Positions 1 to 24,283 of a stretch of DNA of 64,000 bases are shown piece after piece. Numbering within the stretch: the stretch's first letter is position 1; every line of letters starts with the position of its first letter. A program made the translations under genes and the position numbers. The notes beneath the pieces were generated by a model. The model saw only the letters and a list, made by a program, of their open reading frames with translations, searched no databases and was not told the DNA's origin. This DNA comes from Anoplopoma fimbria (Eukaryota; Chordata; Actinopteri; Perciformes; Anoplopomatidae). The stretch covers positions 19,710,707 through 19,774,706 of the forward strand of contig NC_072465.1 of NCBI RefSeq assembly GCF_027596085.1, in the 5' to 3' direction.

Positions 1-1360
1 ACAAGATCAAAACAAATATTATAAATAAGTAATAAAACAATAAAGAATATTAAATAGTAAAAAAAGTAAAAAAATCTACAATAACTAAAATATTATATAG
101 ACAGACAGAATAATTATTGTATTGTAATCAAATGTCTTGTTTGACTCTACTATACTACTAACTATAATGTAAGGCTACAAGAAAGCATCAAATTCTCACA
201 TTGAGAACATGAAACCATCAAAATTCTTCTTACTGTGTGTCAGCTGTCAAACTGTCTGACTGCTGAACTTGATGCTCAGCTCTCTTGCTGATTATCCAGC
301 TGCATCTGACGGGTCGATAGCTGGCTGGCGGAGTAGCAGAATAACTGCCCTGCCGCTTGGGTCAATTTAAATTCTAAAGAGCTTGTGTAGGTCTGAAGGA
401 TTAAGTAATCTTTCCTCCCACCTTGGACTCTTGTATCCCGCAGAGAGGATGACTATCTCTCTCTGTCAGCCTGATGTGTCCATTACTGACAGAACAGCTA
501 TGTCCTTAAAACCACTTTAATATCTTAGATGGGGAAGTTGACATACAGTTACATAGAGTATATAGTCTTGATATGCAAGCTTCTATGAAAAGGCTTTTTA
601 AGTTTAATACTGAATTATTCTAACCACATTAAAAACCTTTCTTTTTATTTTAATTAACTTGTGTTGCTGATGAGAGGCGCAAACAACTTCTCAGCACTGA
701 GTAATTACTTATTGGAGCTAAAAGTTATTTAGGTCAATTTCTTTTTCTCTTCAGCAATAAAATTGGAGCTGAAGTTGAAGCATTGAATTTAATCAATGCA
801 TGCATTGTTTTACTGACGAGCACTATATGGCTCTGTATTTTCTGGCCCCCTGTTGTCTGACTAATAGAATAGTCTGATGCGTCTCCTTTTGTTTTCATAA
901 ATAATGTGTCTATTATTGAGCAGAGTGTTGTGGTTAAATGAGGCTTTTGCTCACACAATGGATCAGTGTTGTTATCTTCCATTTGTACCAAGTTATTAGT
1001 ACTTCCAATATGAAACATTTTCAGCTCATTAAACAAAGTTGCACTTCTCATTTGTGCTGTATCTTCTACTGCAATGCTTAAAATGTATCTCCGAATACAA
1101 CACAGTAATTTGGTCAACATGCTCAAGGTTCTTTCATTGAGCAATGATAGAAAATGACGAAGTGGTAATTTATTTTATCATGGCCATTAAATATGTAACT
1201 TACTAAAGAAGCCGCTCTAGCTTCCCCACAGAAATGAAACCCAAAGTGTTGCTTCTTTACCGTCACAGTCTGAGTGCTTCTTTGAGGTTGTTCGACGTGG
1301 AGGATTTCCTGTACTTTCATATTTACTAACCTGTCTCCCTCTACCTCTTCCGTTCCCCAG
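1..1360. other. AT-rich intron sequence upstream of the first visible igsf8 exon
   Basis: No exon with a convincing reading frame and splice sites was found here. The first 200 bases are very A/T-rich. The stretch ends in a pyrimidine-rich acceptor (cttccgttccccag) at 1360, so at least its right end is intron of the igsf8 gene whose first exons lie outside the window. A 136-codon minus-strand open frame at 734-1144 resembles no family I know and has no splice or start context, so I treat it as chance. Confidence 0.6.
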
Positions 1361-4300
1361 CGGAGTCACTGAGCATAACGTCCTCGCCCAAGGGGGAGGT
1401 GACCCTGCAGGTCGGTTCACCTCTCATCCTGACCTGTGAGGTGTTGGGGCTGCCGTCTGAAGTGAACTCGGGCCTGCTGGTTCAGTGGATGAAGAGGGGA
1501 TCAGTAAACAGCGACTTCGCTGGGAGCGGGGGAGTCGAGGTACTGATTCTCATTCTGCTGACTCGTGTGTATTGTAGTTTATTGCTCAGTGTGTGCGATT
1601 GTATTAAGTAGAACCAGTTGTCGTGTTTGTTTTGCAACTGCACAGTATTACTGAGGTATAAATACAAGTATTATACCTTATTCTTTCAAATATGTAAGTG
1701 AATGCATGAGTTCTTGAACAAACGGCAAGATGAAACATTTGACATCAAAATGTTTACGTCATGCCACATTTACAACAATTAGCAAAGCGTGTACTTTTTC
1801 CTACACATTTTTCAACTTTTTTTCTAGATTTTAAATATTTTCAGCTTTGGTGCGTTCAAGTGATGGAGGCAACATTTTGATAAGTGACACTTGAGGGTTG
1901 TCTTTCAAACAACAGCAGCACACAAAAATGTACATGTTTTGTTATGATTTAAGAGTTTGATTGACATAATCAAGTATAAGCCTATAATAAATAACATTTC
2001 AGTTTTCAATCCAACACTTTCTGAGACGTTGCTTTTATGTTATTTAGGTGGAGGTGGCCCGGTTGAGCCCAGACGGCGTTGTGAGCTGGGGGGACGACCT
2101 CAGCCGAGCCAGCGGGGGCTCTATGGAGAAAGTGGCGGAGGGGAGGTTCTCTCTGAAGCTGTTCTCAGCCCAGCCCTTAGACTCCGGGGTGTATCGCTGT
2201 GTGGTGAGTGTGTACGCTGGAAGGGGAAACCCTGGCGTGTCTACTCCTGCAACACTCACCCAGAGGTCTGAGGGAGTCACCGTCAACCTCAAGAGCAAAG
2301 GTGAGAGCTGCTACTCAGGTCTCCAGTGACACACGGGCTTCATCTGTATCAGTGATTCTTTTTTGGTTCCACTGTTGATTATCATTTTATGCTTGAGGAT
2401 CTTTTTGTTGTAAGAAATTATTTAAAAGTGTGGAACATCAGGGTGATACAATAAGCGAGTGAAGCATTCTGATGCTTAATGGTAAACTGCCAACTGGAAT
2501 CTGTGGTTTGTTTTATATATTTCATATTTATCAGAAACTCATGTTAGCTAAACTTTCAGTTTTGTTCTCAAACTGACAAATATGTTCAATGTACCACTTC
2601 CCTCAACAGATGTGCTCGTTGCAGCTGTGGCTCAGCTCCCTCGAGGCCCCCTTTTAAAAAGAGGCAGCACCATCACCCTGATCTGCAACGCCACCGTGAC
2701 GACCACAGGCCCCGCCCAGGCACAGGTACAGTGGCTGCGGTGGCCAATCCCTCAACGAGTTTTCAAGAAGGTACAGAGCCCGGCGTCAGGTGTTACTGTG
2801 CCGGACCCCACTGTGGAGAAAGAACCCAAACTGATAGCTGCCCTCATGTACGACGGCGTTGCAAAGATCTACACCAACGGTAGCGATATTAGCGTCGACC
2901 GCCTGTCGGCTGGCAGCTACAGACTGAGGGTCCACGCAGCGACGATAGAGGATCAGGGCATGTATGCGTGTCACGCCCAGGCGTGGGGTCAGGACCCGCA
3001 TGGAGGCTGGTACAACACGGGGGCCAAAGCCGAGTCAAATGCATTGACGGTTTACCTGTTCTCCAGAGGTAAGAGTATCCCACGGTCTGTTTTTATGTAA
3101 TAATCAAAGTGATCGTGGATACATGTAACGGATTACAAGCAGATACAGTTTATTAAAGTTTTGAAGTGGTTTTGCGGAGATTAAAGCTTTAATTCACACT
3201 CCAACACACATCTGGAAGCTGCCCAGTACAACCACAGTTTGATCTGTCAGCTACTGAGCAGCTCCACTGGACTTATTCAGGGTAAAGAGGCGAGTGCTGC
3301 TCTCTCACCTTCCCCATCAAGATATATCCTGGCGGTCCAGGGAAATGATACTCAAATACAATTTAGAGGTTCTTTACATGATTATTTTTTTTATTTTATG
3401 CTACTTTGTTTCATGGGAAGATATTGTACTTTTCACTTTACTACATTTATTCAAGAGCTTTAGTTATTAGTTACTTAAAAATAGAAAGATTTAACATATG
3501 ATCCATTGTTACAGATTAAGCTACCATAAGTAGTTAATATTTAGCTCCACCTTGAATAACCACATTAAAGTACCGCTTGATTATAAATACCTCAATTAAA
3601 ATGATCCAGTGATGTAATACTGTAACAATGACAGTAGCCACTCTGCGTTATGACAACTTTAACTTTAGATTCGCTACAAGGAATAAGATCCTTCCACCGC
3701 CGACCTTCAGTCACACGCTGGAGGGTAGCCTTTGTGTAAACATCAAGTGTAAACGTCAAGCTTTTATTCTTGACCTTGAGACGCGTCAGCACATTTTAAG
3801 TAGCAGATAGCAGGACATGGTTCCCCTGTATTTACATCTAAAATATGTACATACGCACTTTATGTCACATGCAGCAGTAATTTAATACTGTGGGACTTTG
3901 AACTCAAGGACAAGGAAGATCATTTTTACTGTCCACAATTATATCACATTGTGAACATATCGTGAATGGAGCTTGTGTGGGAGATTTGTATCTGTATGCA
4001 TCTCAATCCCATCAAGTAACAGTCAAAATGTCCAGAATTTAATGAATCTAAAATATGGATTTAACATTTGTCAGAAGCACGACATGGTCATCTTTTCTTT
4101 TATCATTAGCACCAGTAGCAAAGTTAGTTGTTGATGTTCTCTCTGTTCTACATGGGTGTGGATCATAGATTGTTTTTGTTTGTATCACCAGAGATAACTG
4201 CTTTAGTTTATCCAGCAGCACAGTCCATTGACCTGATTTCCATCAATAAGAGTGCTGCCTGAAAGTATCTCTATTGTTTTGAACCAGACAAATCAATGTT

Positions 4301-4536
4301 ATTCCCAAATGAGAGTTTTTTTGTACTTATTAATACAAAAGTACATTTCCCTTCTGAAAGTGGATTATGAAATAATTTAAATACAAATATCCTTCTATTA
4401 TCTTTCAGCTGCGGACCTCCTCCTCATCCCTTTGGTTGTCGGAGTCTCCTCTGCCTTGTTTGTGGGCATCGTCATCATCGCTACGGTAACCTGCTGCTTC
4501 ATGAAGCGACTAGCGAGGCAGCGTGCTCAAAAATAG
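1361..4536 (+). CDS. igsf8: igsf8 (EWI-2), 3' part: Ig domains 3-4, transmembrane segment and tail
   Basis: IGSF8/EWI-2 is a type I membrane protein of the EWI family that binds tetraspanins CD9 and CD81 and influences adhesion and migration. Four coding exons are visible: 1361-1539, 2048-2300, 2610-3068 and 4409-4536 (stop TAG 4534-4536); phases agree at each join. Exons 1-2 form one V-type Ig domain (LTCEVLG ... DSGVYRCVV) split by an intron. Exon 3 is the next Ig domain (LICNATV ... DQGMYACHAQAW, then QDPHGGWY). The last exon gives a hydrophobic span (LLLIPLVVGVSSALFVG...) and the short tail TCCFMKRLARQRAQK. Human IGSF8 ends TITCCFMKRLRKR, which makes IGSF8 much more likely than PTGFRN or IGSF3. 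The membrane-proximal Cys pair fits known EWI-2 palmitoylation. NATV and NGSD are possible N-glycosylation sites. The signal peptide and Ig domains 1-2 lie left of the window. Confidence 0.9.
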
Positions 4537-7500
4537 ATTGTCCGCAGTCTCCGCCAGTCTGAAATCTGAATGTTCGCTAAAAGGGCACAGAAGAGGTGAT
4601 GCACAGATCATAATGGATGAAGACAAAAATGAAGTGTAAAACGACTCACCCCGTTTGATGTTTTTTTTTGTGTTTTGACCAACCTGTTTAATAATCAATG
4701 CCAAAAGATTCTGTTTTTTTATTCTCTTGTATTTTTATATCCAAACCTTGGAGCATATTTTAGTGATTGCTGCATCTCACACCAGTAGGCGTATAATTTA
4801 GATTTTTGAAGCCACCATCCAATGGTAGAAATACTTTTTTATGTTAGCTTAACCCACCTTTTTTTGATGATTCCTTTGTTCAAGCTTAACATTGTTTCTA
4901 ATGGAAAAGGGTAAAAAAAGAAATCAAGATTCGCAAGACTTTTGTGACCAGGTCAAAAGTATATAAGTTACTGCAGGTTTACTTTGAGTCTCTCAGATGT
5001 GAGGAACCTTGTAAAATGCTGTAAAATGTGTATAGTTTCTACAGAAATGCCGCTAAAACTGCCCTCAGAAGCAATAGTTTGATTGTTACAGTATAAAGGC
5101 ACCAAACGGTTCTCAGCCTGTAACGGCTCTATTTTCACATAAAGAATATTCTGTGTTTTCACAAAAGGTCTATACCGTTCCAGGTGTTCCTTCCCTCTAA
5201 GTGCATGTATTTTTCTTTTCTGTTTAAATTTTTTTTCTAAATGTCTGTGCATGGTTAAGCCTCTAGCACTGCCACTGACAGTCACATGAATGCTGATGGG
5301 AGCAGTTCAGCCTCCAGAAACTTAATATGAGCAGGGACCTTCCAACGCCTGCAGCCCAGCAGCACTCTGCATGTAAACAAAGTCTCCATCTGTTACTTAA
5401 TAAGGAAGGTACTGGCTGGGGGCTTTCTGATGCCAAGACCAATTGAGTATCAATTCTAAACACAAGCATTCTTCGCCTGTGACGCTTCATGCTGAAGTGA
5501 GTTTTCTATACGGACTTGTATAGATTTGACAAAGAGAAATGGAAGAGATATCCATTATGCACTGAGCTAAGATATGTACATATTGTATGGAGTTTGCTGT
5601 TTTGTTTTCTTAATGTGAGTAAGACTACGCTGTCTTTGACAAAAGCACCAGTGTTAAATATTCTGCAGCAGTCTGCTCTTTTGAAGCACTTGGACACATA
5701 TGGGACTGGGACCAAAGCCACTCGGTATCCTTCTTTTACTTGATTCTTTCCAGCTGAAAAGTCACGTCCTTGCTCTACTTGAGTGAGTCTTTCTTTTGTG
5801 CGATTAACGGTTCCTTTGCTCTTGTGACTGAGACAGAAAAACAGTACAGCGGAAAAAGAGTCCTATTTGTTACACTGAGTAACAGAAAAAAAACGTTGTT
5901 TCACACTGATTAGATAACTTGTTCCTGAGGTGAAAATCTCCTCAGCAGCACAGTCGTATGACCTGATAGTTCAGTGGAGTCTCGCTATCATCATCATCAT
6001 TATAGACATCATGGGGTTTAGGCCACACATTTATGCAGCCACATTATTATGACTATAACCCCCGCTGTTAGCCCACAAAAATCTGTTGGACAGATTTACT
6101 GAGTGAAATCCATCCTCCTCTTCCTGTCCAAAGTAAAGCTTCTGAAAAGTTTGGTCATGCGAGCAAGACTGTGTTGTGTGAACACTTAAAGTTAGAGACA
6201 TGTTTGAGGAGCCGAGGAAGAAAGTACAATTTGTTGTTAATCAGCTTGTTGGCAGTTTATTTTCGCTGCCTCTCTAAATTTGTTTGCACTGAACTATACT
6301 TCTTTCTCAGTCCGTCTTTACTGTCTGTCTGTCTCCTGGTTTTGGGTCCCTCTAAATCTGCCTGACCTCCCCAACCTGTGTGCTATAAACCCCCCGATTA
6401 TAGATGTCGTTCACAAACATTAGGGACCAAAATCTCAGCTCTGCTTTATTCCTGAGCCACTTTGTTCCAGATCAACTACTCAAAGCTGATTTGTTCCCCC
6501 ACATATTCCCCACACATGATTACATAGTTGCACACTCACACGGACAGATACACGTGCACACACAGCGCAGCACAGTGCTGGCTGGCTGGAATTTCAGGGG
6601 AGAGTAAGTGAGTATCTGCGTGTTCATCTCTAATCCTTGTTTATGGCTGCAGTTTGTGTGCTGCTGCCTTCCCCCACCACCCTCTCTCACCCTCTCTCAG
6701 CCTCTCTCTCCCTCTCTCTCTCTCTATGTGTTACAGAGTCAGTGTGGCTCGCATTTCAATTAATTTCAATCTCTGTCCCCTGAGAAATACAGCCGGCTGT
6801 AAAAATGTGTAGCACATAGTGTTCAAAGTGTGCAAACCTGTGCTTATGTTTAGGATATATTAAACCCTTTCATGAAGGTGTTATGTTTTGATTTGACTGT
6901 TTACTCATGCTTTAAAACCACTGTTCCTGAATGCATCTTGCTGCCATTGAAATATACAAAGGCTGGTAATTGCTCGGTTTCTTATGGTGCTTTGGCGAAC
7001 CTGCCAGTTGTTAAACCAATAAACCACTCTGGATTCATCACTTTGGTTTTATTTATTCCTTTTATTTTCTAATGCATAAACTGCATGGAAGGAAATAATA
7101 CAATATGTCTGGAAAAAAAAGGGTTTGTGTGCTAGTAAAGCATACTTTCCATCTATTCAGTAGGAACAAAACATATCTTGTGGTTGCTGCAGTTTCCATG
7201 TTCGTACCAGCCAAGCAGAGGTTTGAATTTCAGCTCAAGTTAACCCTCAGCACTTTATATTGTTCAAGAATAAGAAGTGCTCATGCAATCCAAATAATAG
7301 TACTAACTCTTGCTAGGTTGAGAACTTCCTGATGAAATAACACACACAAAGACATATAATCTAGGACAAAAGCAATGGTTTAAACTGCTCTTTCACTCAG
7401 ATGCAGCCTTATAGAAACAGAAAGAAGAAGCTGTAAAAGCCTGATGGTTGAACATTTACACTGGCTACATTACATGCTCAATATCTCATAACAGCTTTCA

Positions 7501-8960
7501 TTTAATGTATTTACTGTGGGATTTATCGATCTTTCATGCCATTTAGAGTGCATAACAGCTGCAGACTCAATTAACAAATGTAAATATCTCCTTCTCTACC
7601 ATCAGTATACTGACTCAACATTTTTCGAATATGTTCTTGGATGATTCAATTCCATTTGCAAAGCTAAATTAACGCTGCCATAAGCAATACTTTCATATTA
7701 ACAATGTCTCAAATGGCTATGTAAAGTGAGAGGCGTCACTCTTCGTGGCAATCCCTTCAGCAAAGAAGCAATTGTTTGCTTCCTGCCCTTCATTAAACAG
7801 ACAAAGTTAACTAGCTGTTGATAACAATGGAGCCTTTGGCAGCTAAAAGCTAGATATTTCAGACCAGTGCTAAAAGATGAGTGAATAATTAGTTTGTCAG
7901 ATGGCCAGAAACAAAACTCTAAATGATTAACAATGTTGTTCCATTTCTCCTGCATGTGTAAAAAGGCAAGTGTTTTCTAAATCAACTTCAAATGTTGTTT
8001 TTTGATGACCTGACTTCTATTCCCCTAAAGTGGCCAAATTGGCTTTAATAATGGACATTAAGGTACATTTTATTTCTGCAAATATTTCCTCTCCACCCCT
8101 GTACGCAGAAAAGATTCAAATTGGATCAGCAACGTGGCTCATTAATGGCTGACAGACTGTAGACAAGCCATCAAACAAATAAAACATGTGACAGTCTATT
8201 TCATGTATAAGTTAAAAGAAAAGTTATAGATAAAAAAGATGTCAAATTAAAAAGAAAATACAAAAAAAATGATGATTTTATTTTCAAGTACTACATTTGA
8301 TGAATTATGTCAAACGTAAACACAAATATATTAAGTTCTACTATTCACACTGCCTCTAAAACTACCTGTCCTGCTGTTCCTCTATGAGCTGCCATGGTAT
8401 TACAGTATATCAGTTTACAGAGCATTACATCACTAATGCAAACACTGTACCAATGTTAATCCTCTTCCTCCTGTATGACTTCAGAGGGACGTGGCAGGCA
8501 GACAAACAGAGGCTTTGTGGCAGACTGATAAGACGCTGCACAACCTCTGGTTGGTTGGTTGGTAAAGGTACCTGCTCTCCCAACCAATCACTGTCATCTG
8601 AATGTCAACCAGGGCAGGATTAAACATGCAACACACGCTGCAGGCCGAGTGCCCTCACTGTGGAAGAGCTTGCTCAAATTTGTCACTGATTTCACCCATC
8701 TTCTGTGAAATGTTTGCTACAATCATGTCCAGATTTCTTATAAATATAGCAGGGAAAAAGACTTTATTTGCAGATAATTCTGAGTTTCTGAGGGTTTATC
8801 AATACAATTTAAATACATTTAATAATTTAAATATTTTTTTCCAGGAAGGTTAAGAAACGAAGATAGCTTATAACTTAAAAAATGTACAGTACAGTAACTA
8901 TTAACCCCGTTAATTATATTGTGTATGACATTTTGTACATGTGCATTAATTATGGAGATT
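4537..8960. other. igsf8 3' flank and intergenic sequence, no further gene recognised
   Basis: The sequence right of the igsf8 stop has only short open frames without family resemblance. Part of it is presumably igsf8 3'UTR. A CT-rich low-complexity patch lies at about 6676-6725. Nothing else was recognised before the SINE that begins at 8961. Confidence 0.5.
7018..7023 (+). terminator. Candidate polyadenylation signal (AATAAA) downstream of igsf8
   Basis: AATAAA occurs in the sense strand 2.5 kb after the igsf8 stop and is followed by T-rich sequence (tttggttttatttattcc). It is the clearest candidate I noticed in this stretch, but a 3'UTR of that length is only inferred and an earlier non-canonical site is possible. 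Confidence 0.25.
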
Positions 8961-9260
8961 GGGGCGGCTGTGGTGTAGTGGAGAGCAAGGTAGTTCTCCA
9001 ATCAGAGGATCGGTGGTTCGATACCCGGCTTCGGCAGTCGATGTGTCCTTGGGCAAGACACTTAACCCCAAGTTGCTCCCGAAGACTTGCCATCGGTGTG
9101 GACTGGATGATGAATGTTAGTTAGAGTCTGATGGTGGCACCTTGCATGGTAGCCTGTCATCAGTGTGTGAATGGGTGAATGATATGTAATATACTACTGA
9201 TTGTAAGTCGCTTTGGATAAAAGCGTCTGCTAAATGACTGTAATGTAATGTAATGTAATG
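8961..9260 (+). mobile_element. tRNA-derived SINE (V-SINE-like)
   Basis: The 5' end looks like a tRNA-derived Pol III promoter: an A-box-like tggtgtagtgg at 8971-8981 and a perfect B box ggttcgatacc at 9015-9025. It is followed by the central block gtccttgggcaagacactta that is seen in many fish SINEs. The 3' end is the tail gtaagtcgctttggataaaa... at 9203 onward, finishing in four copies of TGTAA-type pentamer repeats up to 9260. The body is about 300 bp and looks full length. This is a retroposed element, not a functional tRNA gene: the tRNA cloverleaf is degraded. The exact subfamily name is uncertain. Confidence 0.85.
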
Positions 9261-9335
9261 AGCCGGGAGGCATTTAGCCTAGCGTAGCATTAAGACTGGT
9301 AACAGGGGGAAACAGTTACACTGACTCTGTCCAAA
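9261..9335 (-). repeat. Fragment of a common teleost non-autonomous repeat
   Basis: Read on the minus strand it gives gacagagtcagtgtaactg, then tttccccctgttaccagtct and atgctacgctaggctaa. This is the same body as the plus-strand repeat at about 44280-44410 (ggactgagcccggctaac, cgtttccagtgttac, tatgctaaactaaacaaact) and the minus-strand piece at about 61000-61085. It abuts the end of the SINE. Confidence 0.6.
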
Positions 9336-9385
9336 GAACCTACACGCATTTCTAAAGGTCACTCATTTCCATACTGTATCCTGTT

Positions 9386-9905
9386 TGTTTTTTGTTTTTT
9401 TAAAATATTTTATTTTGCTTTTTCAAGGACAAAAACATTGACACATGGCACGTAGCCACTAAATAATAAATTACAGTACAAAGCCAGCAAGACAACAAAC
9501 AAACAACTCAAACTCAAGGTAAAAAAACAACAACAAAAATGACCATAAAATTATATAACTAAACAAACATTGAGAGACAGAGGACAGCATCTCGTACCAA
9601 GGATCAGGTATTCAATCACAACCCCATTACAAGATTAACAAAAGACACTATCTGTTTGGTGTGATGGGAAATTTCCCATATAACCCAAAAAGGGTTGCCA
9701 TATGTTGTAAAATGTTTTACTCTTATTTCCTAACCAATAAGTTATTTTCTCTAAAGGTATACAACTATTCATTTCAGGGAGCCACATTCCAATTGAGACA
9801 GGTACAACTGATTTCCATTTTAAGGCAATACATTTTTTAGCAAATATCCTATTCGTTTTAACCCGTACACAGAATATTTGCACTCTCAAAACGTTCTCAA
9901 GCTAC
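9386..9905 (-). mobile_element. 5'-truncated L1-type LINE, 3' end with poly(A)
   Basis: The minus strand encodes an 80-odd residue open frame (9889 down to 9635) with the pattern of the C-terminus of L1-clade ORF2: KKCIALKWKS, then WLPEMNSCIPLEKITYWL and TFYNIWQPFLGYM before a stop. About 250 bp of A/T-rich 3'UTR follows, ending with an A-rich tail (aaaataaaatattttaaaaaaac) near 9386-9410. The copy is truncated at its 5' end, as L1 insertions usually are. The ORF2 match is from memory of the family pattern, not from a search. Confidence 0.7.
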
Positions 9906-10020
9906 TTGTTGATTAATGTGCAACAGTGTTTACAGTGTGATGTTCAATCAACACATGAAAAAAACCCACTGTCCATTACAATCATTTTTTAAAGAAAGTT
10001 TGGTAACTCTTTCTATGATT

Positions 10021-10445
10021 CCCATGCTCATAATGCTTAAAAAATACTGCTTAAAGCAATGTATACTTATAAGCACTCATAAATATTAATAATGCTTTAT
10101 GACAGTGATAATAACACATTATAACGTATTTTTTTAATGACTTAAAAGATGCAAGTATCATAATACTATAATAATATTATAAGTCAAAGCGGTCATTGTT
10201 TGCTTTAAGTAAAGTAAAAATATATCATTAACTATGCAAGAACACACAAAACATTGTACATTTGTTTTACTTCACTTAAAGCAGAGAATGACCACTTAGA
10301 GCAACTTATAATTGCATTATAAAACATTATAATTAATTATATTAATGTTATTGCTATGAATGTTGTTATAAAGCATTCTGACGATGTATTACTTATTTAT
10401 AACTATAAATATACACTGATTTAATCAGATAATAAGGCATCATAA
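10021..10445. repeat. Fold-back (long imperfect palindrome) element, copy 1
   Basis: The two halves are inverted copies. The best-preserved arms are 10191-10219 (ggtcattgtttgctttaag...) and 10265-10293, which pair at 26 of 29 positions. Further out, ttataagt...ggtcatt on the left matches the reverse complement of the right half. Short TATAA/GCTTTATAA-like words recur throughout. The same structure is present at about 39905-40340. It has no coding capacity. It resembles a non-autonomous DNA element or foldback repeat; the family name is not known to me. Confidence 0.65.
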
Positions 10446-10709
10446 CTATGTTTAAAAACGTAATAAGAAGTGATCTGAATAATTCAGGGGTGAGTTATCA
10501 GCGACATACGGATCACAATACATCTGAAAAACAACATAAAGATAAAAACAAAACAAAAAATCTTCACAAAATAAAAGCAGAAAATCGTGTATGTATATTT
10601 GCATGTCTGTCAAGTTCCTTGCTCTCTCCTGTGTTCAGTCCATCAGGATTTTGAGACCTCCATACTCCATACTCATTGTTCATCCATCCAGCCAAGGAGA
10701 AAGGCTTCA

Positions 10710-22193
<11,484 letters not shown>

Positions 22194-24283
22194 GGTTACC
22201 AAAGGACCACGCTGCAACACTTAGGAGTCTCTACTTGGACTCAGGTGGACAATCCTGTGCATAAAGAAGTTGTAGGTTAGTCTCACACACGGTCTTTTGC
22301 TTCCCCGAGGATAAATGATAACGTCTGATGGCACATTGTGATATGTGACTGATTATTGCAGCCAGGTCTGTATTTGCCCAATCTAGCCTGTTGTTTATTG
22401 GTCCGATAAGGATTAGAGAACATTACAGGTGACCTCTTTGACGTTACTCACAATAGTTTGGATCCACACATGGCTTAGATCTGTGTTATAACCCCAGTAA
22501 GTGATGTCAAATCACGGTGCGTTTAAGAGCAGTGACATCACAGGACAGATGTGCAACATGCTCGAAACTTTCAACATCTGGACGGCAATGCAGTAAGTTT
22601 TTTTTAACCCTGTTATTCACTGTGAATTTACCCTTTTTTGAGGCCTGTCGTTGTGAAACTGAGAATATTGAACTATAAATTGAGAGATTAAATGAGGTCA
22701 CAGGCCCGTTGCTGGCAGGTTGCCTCATGCAAAAAAAGCATTAATATTCCTGATGAGCCTCAGTCCCGAAGAGGTGAGCTTTCTCGTGTGAATCCTAAAC
22801 TGAAAATGTGCCCTATTTGAATGCAGACACATATCAGGGTCAGAGGATTTTGAACCGTAGTTACCCTACACTGCTTTTCCACAGCAAGAGTCACTTGAGG
22901 TCAAGTTAAACAATGTAAACAAATGACAAAGCCGGTCTCCCTAGTTCACACACTATAGATAAGATACACAGACGACTGACGGAGAAGTAAAAGACACAGA
23001 GTGACCTCATTTTATAATCCATGCTGTTTGATCATACTCAGTAGAAATGTCAACACAGCAGATAAACTCCGCACAGATACACAGATTATACATTATGTGG
23101 CTGCAGATGATGAGAAAGAGATGAAGAGAAACATGTTTTTTTTTTTATCCCATATCAGATTTAATGCCATAGTTATACATTTTGAGGGAGAGGGATCTTG
23201 CTTAAAAAAATCTGACTTTTTCATTGGCTTGTCCTCTTTTCTTCTTGCTCACTTGCAGCCAGTCTCACCTTCCTCTCATTTGCTTATAACTGACTTTCTG
23301 TTTGTAATGGGAAATAATGAATAATCAAGTTATAATTCCACCAACAGAATTTATTAATATTAATTAATCAATTTTATTAGACCTGTTAGAATAAAACATA
23401 ATGCGGGTCTGATCACCCACATGACACTGGATTTGGGTTTATGGCTCACCTCCACCTCCACCGGCAGTTAAAATAAAATCCTGATTTGGACAAAGTGGAG
23501 TGTGGTAATAGCTAAGATTAGTGGTATGATAGCTTCAGGGAGTCTTAAAACCTGTAGTTATGTTTGCACTGATGATCATTGATTGGCCTGATTATTATAT
23601 TATAGTATTATTTCCCCATTAGTGTCTTCACAACCACACTTAAACTAATGTTGATGATATCACTATTTCATATGAATTTTAGAAGATCATAGAAAGGACA
23701 ATTTAATGATGTAATGCTAATCAAATGTCAGAGCCATATTTCAAGTATTAATTGAATAGATTAAAAAAGGCTTTCAATGAGAATTATAAGTCATCTTGAG
23801 CTCAACTGAGGTTTGGCTGAGGAACAAATCATCAAGGTTTATTGTAAGAAGCAATAAACATCTCAGGTCAAATTTTGAAATATGAACCTTTCAAATTGCT
23901 CCCTTGTACTTTACTTTACTTGGATGGTTTATAATTTAAAAAAGCAAATTACTGTAAAGTTAATGTTTTGCATTGTTGTATATTGTTTAAAAACATAAAT
24001 TGAGTCAATCATAACTTCCCTTCACATAAATACTTTTAAGTGTTAAAAGAAAATCAACTTAAACCTTGTTATGATCGTTTTCTTTCAATACTGATGTATG
24101 AATACGAAACTTTTACTAACAATTTTCAGCAGGCACCGAGTTCACTCTTTTCAGTATTTTGTCATTTTCTAAATTCTAGATATAAACTGTGGGATTAAAA
24201 CCATAAAAGTGACAGATGTCAGATACTCAAGTCAGGAAGACATCCACGAGAAACATTTGTCATTGTGTTAGATTTGTACTCAC

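Noticed and set aside
734..1144. Minus-strand 136-codon open frame left of igsf8
   Set aside because: No resemblance to any protein I know, no splice or start context, and it lies in A/T-rich intron sequence.
1361..4536. ptgfrn or igsf3 instead of igsf8
   Set aside because: The tail TCCFMKRL and the AMEKV/SMEKVAEG region of the preceding Ig domain match IGSF8; PTGFRN has a longer and different tail.
8961..9060. Possible genuine tRNA gene
   Set aside because: A and B boxes are present but the sequence continues directly into a SINE body and tail, and a complete cloverleaf is not formed.
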